Part shown: positions 57,401 to 64,000 of the stretch, piece by piece
How positions within the stretch are numbered: position 1 is the first letter of the stretch
How the letters are laid out: each line of letters opens with the position of its first letter
Source: Eucommia ulmoides
Lineage: Eukaryota > Streptophyta > Magnoliopsida > Garryales > Eucommiaceae
Direction of reading: 5' to 3'
DNA: 64,000 nt
NCBI GenBank assembly: GCA_016647705.1
Contig: CM028335.1
Location: forward strand, 1,550,001 to 1,614,000
Notes under the pieces: model-generated
Told to the model about the DNA's origin: nothing
Databases searched by the model: none
What the model saw: the letters and a program-made list of their open reading frames with translations, nothing else
Made by a program: the position numbers and the translations under genes

Positions 57401-60400
57401 TTTTGTTCATCCCGCCCCACCCGTCTGCTGCCCACCCCTAAAATTAATTCATTAAACAAGATAATTTAGACAACCAAACAACCCCTAATTAACCTCTTCA
57501 ATTCTTGGCTTCATGAAATCACCAATCAATGCATGAGACACCATCTCTTCCTGTGCACCCCATCTGCAATACATCAAAAATTTTAAAAAATATATATATA
57601 TACATATACATATACATATATATATATATGAAGAACACTTACCTGACATTGTCAGGGATGATGTTTAGCTTCTTCCTGATGAATCCGTTCATCAAACTAT
57701 CGAGATCAGCGGCGGCGGCGGTGCTAGTTTCCGGCGAAAATTTGTTGGCTAAGTACCGAGAATACCCTTCTGCCGCCGTTCCTTTCATAACCTTTGATAC
57801 TGAAATCACAGGATCATCTTCATAATCCAACATGAAGTTGTAAAAATCCTGCAAATCTCCATTCGAAACCCCAACTCAATTTTCTAATTCTTCGGTTCGA
57901 TAATAGTTCGTTCGAAGCGCATTCATTAAATAAATGAACCAAGTTTAAGCTTTTAATTAAGTTCGTTTATTAGATAAATAAACATCATATGTTCGAGCTC
58001 GACTCGTTAACGTTCGTGATCAACAAGTCGAATAATGTAAAATTAATTTTTTTTTTATATATTTTTAGTATAAAAAATAGTAAAATAGTAAGAATACAAT
58101 CTTACATATGCAATCGTTCTAAAGGTTTATTCAATTAAATTTTTAATTTTAAAAATACCCGTTTAATCTATTTAATTAATAATCATTTTTAAATTTACAT
58201 TAATCATTTATAATTCTTATATTTTGATTTGCTCGTAAATTAAATATTTAAATTTTGTATATACATTTTCAAGAAAGAATTATAAATAATTAATTTTATT
58301 AAAAATATATATATTATTTATATAGTTATTAAGTATTAAAATTTTATTTTTTTTGAAAGAAAAAAAATAAAAAAACTCGTGAACAGTTCGATTATCAAAC
58401 GAACTAAACTTGAACATAACCTTTCAGTTTTAGCTCAAAGTAGACTCAAATTCGAATAGTATGAAAAATAAACGAACCAAACTTAAAACACTTAATACTC
58501 AGCTCAGCTTGAATCGTTTACAGATAAGTTATGGAGACTACAGTGTGTGTGAGAGAGAGAGAGACCACATTGTTGCTATTGGCAGAGATAAGGTTTTCAA
58601 GTTCATCAATAGTCTGTGAAGCTTCCACATACATTCCTCCTGCTATCTGCTGCTGAATCTTTACTGCTAAACTGTTCTTTTTCGAAAATATTAATATTAG
58701 TTCGAACCTGCGAAAAAATACTTATTGCAATTTGCAAGGGACAACCACGCGCCCCGGACAAGATTAATCTCAATCATTATCCCTATAATTAAAGCATCAT
58801 TTTTCAAACCTGTTTGAACCATTCAAAGCACTGCCGTCTAACCGTGACATGTCCTTCAGAAGAGGTCCCCATGAAAACTATATATAATAAATATAAGTTA
58901 GTAGAATGTCTTGTCATTAATAATTTTTTAATTTTTTGCTATCATTAATTACATATATTTTTTCTCAGATCGCACAGTTGATCCCTCAAATTTCATATTT
59001 TTTTTAAATCTTACAAGATTAAAAACGTTGTTATAATTTTGGACAAAAAATGAGTTGTGATCGGTAAATTTAATATTTTAATATTATTACTAAAATACTA
59101 AATATAAGACAGACATGTTCATTTAATCACTCCACTAAGTACTAAATGTAAGACAAACTTCTTTTAATATTTTCCTAAAAACGATTAATCACTCTACTAA
59201 ATACAACAATTTCTTTTTCACATTTTTTTTAACAGCGATTAAGGCTCATCTTTTTCTTATTTTTCAGACGAACTGTTGTTTTAGGTTTAATGGAGTGATG
59301 AAATAACGAAAAATATCTCATTAGAAGACCACGTGCTGAGCACAACTCATTTTTCATCCAAAATTATTGAAGTTTTTAATTTTGTAGGATTGAAATAAAT
59401 ATAAAACTTGAGGGACTTAATGTGTAATTAGCCTCATGGTCCATACAGACACTCATCCCATACTTTAGGTTGCGTTTGGGTAAGGAATTTTGTACATGAT
59501 GGGACTTCAAAATTCTGGATTTTGAAATCCCTTCATTTAGAAATTTCATTATTTGGATATGTAATACATTATAAATTGATGAGAATCACACAAAATACAC
59601 AAATCCAGCAACCAAAATGGACAAAAATACGCAAATTCAACTACTAAAATGGACAAAAATACACAAAAAACGGTGCCTGATTTACCTTTAAGCTCGTGAA
59701 TAATAGATTGAATGAAGGATAATAGATCGACGACGGCAAGGGCTGAGCAGCGTACGAACGATCAATAACAAAGAACCCTAGACGATTGACGACGAACGAC
59801 CCTAGTCAACGATTAAAGATCGACGACGAAGAACCCTAGCCAATCGACGACGAAGAACCCTAGACGACGACGAAAGATCGACTATGGCAAGGCGGTTCCA
59901 ATGAAGAAGAAGAAGAAGAAGAAGAAAGATTTTGAAATTCCTTACCCAACGTATTTGTTAAGGAGCAAAAATATAATATTTTATTTTTTATTTTTTTGAA
60001 TTTAATATTTATGCATGAACATAAATAATACTTACAGCAAAATCTTCAGGTGAAATCCAACCATCTCCCAAGGCAACTCCTACACTCAGAAGAAAACACT
60101 TATAGTTGTGTTCCCAGATTTATGTTTCTATTCTGGGAACATAAACAGAAATCAGTACAGTACCTCCAAGTTGGAGTTTTAGTTCTCCTGCTTCTATTGC
60201 TTTTAGGGTTGATACGCCAAGAGTGGCTGCAAATTTTCCTCCATAAGACTCTGAAAAAATATGGAGAGGACTCTTTTGAAGGCTCTGATTTCCATTAAAG
60301 AGTTCCTTTAAAAGGGTAGTTAAATCAGTTGCAGCTTCTTCATCTGTCGTTACCGCCAAATTCTCGTCCTCCACGTAACTAAAACCCGCCCCAACCGGGC

Positions 60401-61520
60401 TATCCTAAAAAAATAAAAAAATCATCGGTCAAAACAAACAAACAAACAAACAAAAAAGAACGGAAAATTGTAATGTTTTTTATGTTTTTGAAATTTACCA
60501 CAAATAAGAGATCGGCTTTCTTGAGCCACGTTGAGTTTCTGGGCTTCAAATTGGCGTCCAACGGTCCGATTTCCAAGAAATTTCCAAACCCAACTCCGGA
60601 ACCACCCTAGATTCAAAAATTCATTCAATGATTATTAGGGTTAATTACAATTTGTCGTAATCTGACTGAATTACACTTTACATCTATGATCTATGTAATA
60701 TTTTTATCATCACAATTATCCCCATGGTTCAGACTAAAGTATGACAGACAAACATTTAATAGAATCGCGTAAAATGACAAATTTATCTTTATACCTGACC
60801 TGACCTGACCTGACGCGGGTGTATAAGGGTGTAAAGTATAATTCAATTAAACCACGGGGACAAACCACAATTTAATTTTCTTAAACTTTATTACTTACAG
60901 GACCTCCTTGGAGCCATAGAATTACTGGCCATGGATTTAATGGATCCTCAACTCTATAAGGACTTCTGTATAGCCACCAGAACATATGTGCTTCTACATA
61001 AAAATAATAATAATAAAAAAAAATTAATTAATATAACACGGATAAACAAAAAAAAATGATAAATAGTTTACGGAAATTTCACTTTTAACTCCAGTCCTTT
61101 TAATTTGAACATATTAAATCTTGAAGTAAACAAATTGTGTCAAGTTAGTCTTTCTGTCATTTTTATCACAATATTAACCCACGTGGGTGATTGCATGTTT
61201 GATACGTGACTAATTTTCGTCTTAAAAAAAATGACAGAGTTACCAATTTAGAGTGACTTGCCACGATTTGGATACTTTAAGGTTTGATGTGTTCAAATTG
61301 GAAGTAGAGGGATTAAAGTTGGATTTCTCTAAAACTTCATGGGTGTAAAATGCAAAAACTTTTTTTCATGCAAAATTACAGTAACTTTTACGGTTTATAG
61401 TAATTTTTTGGAGTTTTGATAATAATTTTGAATTTTTAGAAAAATTATTATAGCGCGTGAACTAAATAGATTAAAATTTCAATTTCATGGACGGTTTACC
61501 AAAAAAAACACTAAAAACAA

Positions 61521-61552
<32 letters not shown>

Positions 61553-61695
61553 AATAAAAATAAGAACATACTAGGGCGAACTTCAACATATCCCCATTGT
61601 TCAGACCCATCAGCAGTTCCTCCAACAACGTTAGATTTTGCATGAACCAAGGAGATTAAAGCTATTAAAACCAGAGAAAGTAATAGATTTTCCAT
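54450..61695 (-). CDS. SCPL51: Serine carboxypeptidase-like protein, SCPL51 type
   Basis: Thirteen exons join in frame to 458 residues: 61572-61695, 60899-60993, 60499-60606, 60164-60404, 60036-60079, 58810-58877, 58566-58671, 57643-57848, 57494-57563, 56704-56754, 56573-56625, 55779-55914, 54450-54524. Residues 1-19 form a signal peptide (MENLLLSLVLIALISLVHA). S10 peptidase features: VILWLQGGPGGSGVG (oxyanion region), DSPVGAGFSYV, the nucleophile in ESYGGK (Ser162), Asp373 in NGQVDLICSTKG and His433 in GAGHFVPVEQP. All three catalytic residues are present. The ATG was chosen to start the signal peptide; the upstream frame is not family-like. Length and intron-rich structure fit plant SCPL50/51 proteins, probably secreted or vacuolar; the substrate is unknown. 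Introns carry three MITEs and a minisatellite. Confidence 0.93.
54739..55069. mobile_element. Tourist-like (PIF/Harbinger) MITE in the last SCPL intron
   Basis: Inverted ends GGCGGCGTTTGGTTA and inverse of GGCCCCTTTCGGTTA, flanked by the 3-bp duplication TAA (54736-54738, 55070-55072). 331 bp, non-coding. It resembles the VPS37 intron MITE and the ends of the full element at 30,587-35,456. Confidence 0.8.
56010..56572. repeat. 25-27 bp minisatellite in SCPL intron 11
   Basis: About 22 units of aaaatagttgaatgttactagggga type. On the coding strand each reads AGTAACATTCAACTATTTT, so most begin with a GTAAC like the real 5' splice site (CTCAA|GTAACG) with which the array begins. Confidence 0.88.
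56906..57440. mobile_element. hAT-type MITE in SCPL intron 9
   Basis: Ends TAGGGGTGTGCAGCGGGT and GCTGCCCACCCCTA, flanked by a perfect 8-bp duplication AAATTAAT (56898-56905, 57441-57448). 535 bp, non-coding, rich in aacccgc/gcgggtt. Confidence 0.85.
57849..58565. other. SCPL intron 7
   Basis: AT-rich intron with a ttcgaacga/tcgttcg-rich portion (57,890-58,030 and 58,380-58,510) that may be a decayed inverted-repeat element. No gene. Confidence 0.4.
59468..59957. mobile_element. Tourist-like MITE in SCPL intron 5
   Basis: Ends GGTTGCGTTTGGGTAAGG and inverse of CAAATACGTTGGGTAAGG, continuing with AATTT on both sides, flanked by TTA (59465-59467, 59958-59960). The interior has repeats of cgacgacgaagaaccctag. 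Non-coding. Confidence 0.7.
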
Positions 61696-61872
61696 TATTA
61701 TTTTTTTGGTAATAAATGAGGTGTTGTTCAAACATTCACATATAAATGAAACACATGACATAAGAATCATCAATTATTTGACATTATTAATCACAAATTA
61801 ATCCAAAAAGATGATAAATTCAAGAATAAAAGGCTGTAAATTTCTTGATTTTAATTAATTTGAGACAAATGG
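61696..61872 (-). promoter_or_regulatory. 5' flank of SCPL
   Basis: AT-rich upstream sequence of the minus-strand SCPL gene; no clear core element was pinned down. Confidence 0.3.
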
Positions 61873-61887
61873 TTAAGACAAAAGAAC

Positions 61888-62059
61888 CAACATAGTATGG
61901 CTAAACTGGTAAGACCAGCTTGAGTTAAAGCAGTTAAAAGACCTCTGAACATATGGAAAAACATTTGTTGAGAGGGACAGCCACGTATCCTGAACAAAAT
62001 TAGTCTCACATCTTGTGTGGGTGTGGGAACACTCGTAGGTATACCGAAAAAAAAAAAAA
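61888..62059 (+). mobile_element. SINE with poly-A tail and 15-bp target duplication
   Basis: 172-bp insert with tRNA-like start tatggctaaactggtaagacc and a poly-A tail (about 13 A). It is flanked by TTAAGACAAAAGAAC (61873-61887) and TTAAAACAAAAGAAC (62060-62074), one mismatch. It shares the segment cacttgttgagagggacagccac with the insert at 37,800-37,981. Confidence 0.75.
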
Positions 62060-62074
62060 TTAAAACAAAAGAAC

Positions 62075-62806
62075 TCAATTTGTCATTTGGGCCCCCAAAT
62101 TTTAGAGGCCATTCAAATTGACCACTATATCTTTTCATTTCAGAATATTTTTATTAATATATTGCGTCAAATTAAAAAAAAAATCAATTTTGATTTGGTC
62201 ACTATATAAATTAGTTATCTTTTCTTTTGATATTTTAATTTTATAAAATTTATGAACATTTAAAAAAAAAACATTAAAAGTTCCGTTTTTAAATTTCGTT
62301 TTGAGCCTCTAATTTATTTGGGCCGATAGAATTAGGGCCGATAGGCACACCACCACATGATCCACTCTTATGATTAATTGATTTGATCACAAGATAATAT
62401 ATATATATATATATATATATGAAGACATAATTTATGATTGAATTATTGAGATAACATGCAAAAGTTGCTTAACTTAAAGCTAAAGTAAGTGCTTTATGAT
62501 GCATGTTCTCATGTTATCCAGCCTTGCACACCTTCTTAATCACTTAAAGCCATTTTAGTGTATGTCTATATATGATGGGTTTTTTTAAAGTATTTTTTCG
62601 CTCGGATTGATATGAGAAAAATTGTATGGATGAGATTGAATTACAAAAGATTTTCAAGACAAAAATTTTCGCCAAATAATTTCATACCCTTAATTCTAAT
62701 ATGAATTATATTTTATACTCTTTAAATGTTTTATTTAATTTAATTGATATTTTTATTACGATTTTTTTAACTTAATCAATATAGCGCTTTTAAGAACGAG
62801 GAATGC

Positions 62807-62856
<50 letters not shown>

Positions 62857-64000
62857 AGTAATGCTAATTATATTCATAGCATAACAAGAATGTGAAGCAA
62901 AGCATTCCTTAATCGTGGAGTCTCCTTTAAAATGTGTTTATTCTATCTTTGTTTCTTGTTCTTGTTTCTATCATCTTTCTATGGTTTTGGTATATCAAAA
63001 GCTAGAGAGAGAGTAGAGAGAGAGAGATAATTTAAGGCACGATTGGCATCCCTTTCATGACAATTATTTGTACCAACCTTTTCATTTTCTTCCTCCTTAT
63101 ATCAAAGATTTAGAAGAAAGAAGAAGAAAAAAAAAGTTAATTGCACCTTCCCCCCCTCCTACTTCGATCTTATGTCATTTTGTTCTCTTTGTTTTAAAAG
63201 AGATAATTGGTCAATGGTCCCAAGGGAGGATAATTCTCCAGTGTGGCTGGATAGGGGATGTGGTAGAGGATGTATAGTTCCGGGGGGGGGGAGGGGGTTG
63301 ATGGTTTTGTCCCATAGCCGCCATCCTTTATCGGTGGCTTCTTGGGTCCTCGGTGTGAGGCAATTTGTGTTGTATTTTGGAGGTTGGAGTTTTACAGGCT
63401 ACACGGTAGTTCTCGTTGTATAGTAAGGGAGACACTTCCGTTTATTAATATAATCAAGTTGGTTACTAAAAAAAAGGATAATTATTCTTCATTATATCTC
63501 TAATCAAATGTTTCTAATTAAGGTTTGCATTGTCTAACGCCGACACCACCGTCTGTCGCCATCCACCGTCGTACCTTAAAACTCCCGTCACCAAAGTTTG
63601 GTCACCGACTGACAATTTTTTTTAGTTACATGTAACTGTTTTTTATTGTATTTTTAAGTTAAATGTAATTATTTTTTATAGTATTTTTTTATAATTGTAT
63701 TTTTAATTATATTTTAGTATATTTTTATTTACATTGACGTAATTTTTTTATGACTGACAATAAAAAATTTAGTTAAATGTGACTTAAAAAATTGTAACTA
63801 AAATACATATTAAAAAAATTAATGTTATTAAAACGTAGTTGAATATAACTAAAAATAATTTTGGCGATCTAAGTTTCGGCGACCAGTATTGGTCGAAATT
63901 CGGTGGTACAAAGCGATGGGGCGGCCGTTGGTAATGCGACCATAATTAAAACATTAGCGTTTCCATAAACTCTAATAGATAGAACTAAAATTTTAATAGC
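62075..64000. other. Right-end intergenic region
   Basis: No gene supported. It holds (AT)n runs (62,398-62,420; 62,811-62,852), a degraded Helitron-like fragment (62,570-62,815), a block at about 63,200-63,473 with tttattaatataatcaagttgg and a short A run that resembles the 3' end of a plant LINE, and AT-rich sequence with gttacatgtaac motifs. Confidence 0.5.
62398..62420. repeat. (AT)n microsatellite
   Basis: Pure AT dinucleotide run; a longer one is at 62,811-62,852. Confidence 0.85.

Noticed and set aside
63068-63423. Two plus-strand open frames of 69 and 83 codons near the right end
   Set aside because: No family match, no splice partners, and the sequence looks like the 3' end of a LINE.

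Overview
The window is nuclear DNA of a flowering plant, most likely a eudicot. It is AT-rich, its genes have many short exons with GT...AG introns, and it is dense in plant transposons (hAT, Mutator-like, PIF/Harbinger, Helitron, LTR elements, SINEs). The species could not be identified from sequence alone.

Left part (1-37,350): a segmental triplication. The ancestral unit appears to be [Ole e 1-like gene] - [PR-1 gene, minus strand] - [DNAJC28/DUF1992 gene]. Unit A (1 to about 12,957) has an intact Ole e 1-like gene, PR-1a, a Mutator-like element (MULE) with a probable solo LTR nested in it, and a DNAJC28 copy lacking exon 1. Unit B (about 12,958 to 19,575) has PR-1b, the same MULE, and only exon 1 of DNAJC28 with a nonsense mutation. 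Unit C (about 19,600 to 37,350) has only Ole e 1 exon 2, a 4.1-kb non-autonomous LTR retrotransposon, PR-1c, a truncated MULE, a complete 4.9-kb PIF/Harbinger transposon and the one intact DNAJC28 gene. The A/B and B/C junctions fall inside gene units, as unequal recombination would leave them. At B/C, DNAJC28 exon 1 is joined to the Ole e 1 intron. A hAT-type element sits at the 3' end of each PR-1 gene, and its target duplication contains the stop codon.

Middle (37,350-45,700): an intergenic array carrying a perfect 14-bp palindrome, then a seven-exon VPS37 (ESCRT-I) gene on the minus strand. Its promoter and first exon are tandemly duplicated, giving two possible first exons.

Right (45,782-54,101): an 8.3-kb Helitron with recognisable 5' TC and 3' hairpin-CTAG ends. 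It contains a decayed RepHel fragment, a captured piece of galactinol synthase exon 1, a 3-kb TTCTG/TTCCTG-rich tract and a striking array of the palindrome GTTAACGTTAAC. Just beyond its 3' end lies a 13-exon serine carboxypeptidase-like gene (SCPL51 type, minus strand, 54,450-61,695). Its introns hold three MITEs and a minisatellite that starts at a 5' splice site. The last 2.3 kb are intergenic, with a SINE flanked by 15-bp target duplications and other repeat fragments.

Gene models were built by hand from splice sites, frame continuity and family motifs recalled from knowledge. No database search was run.
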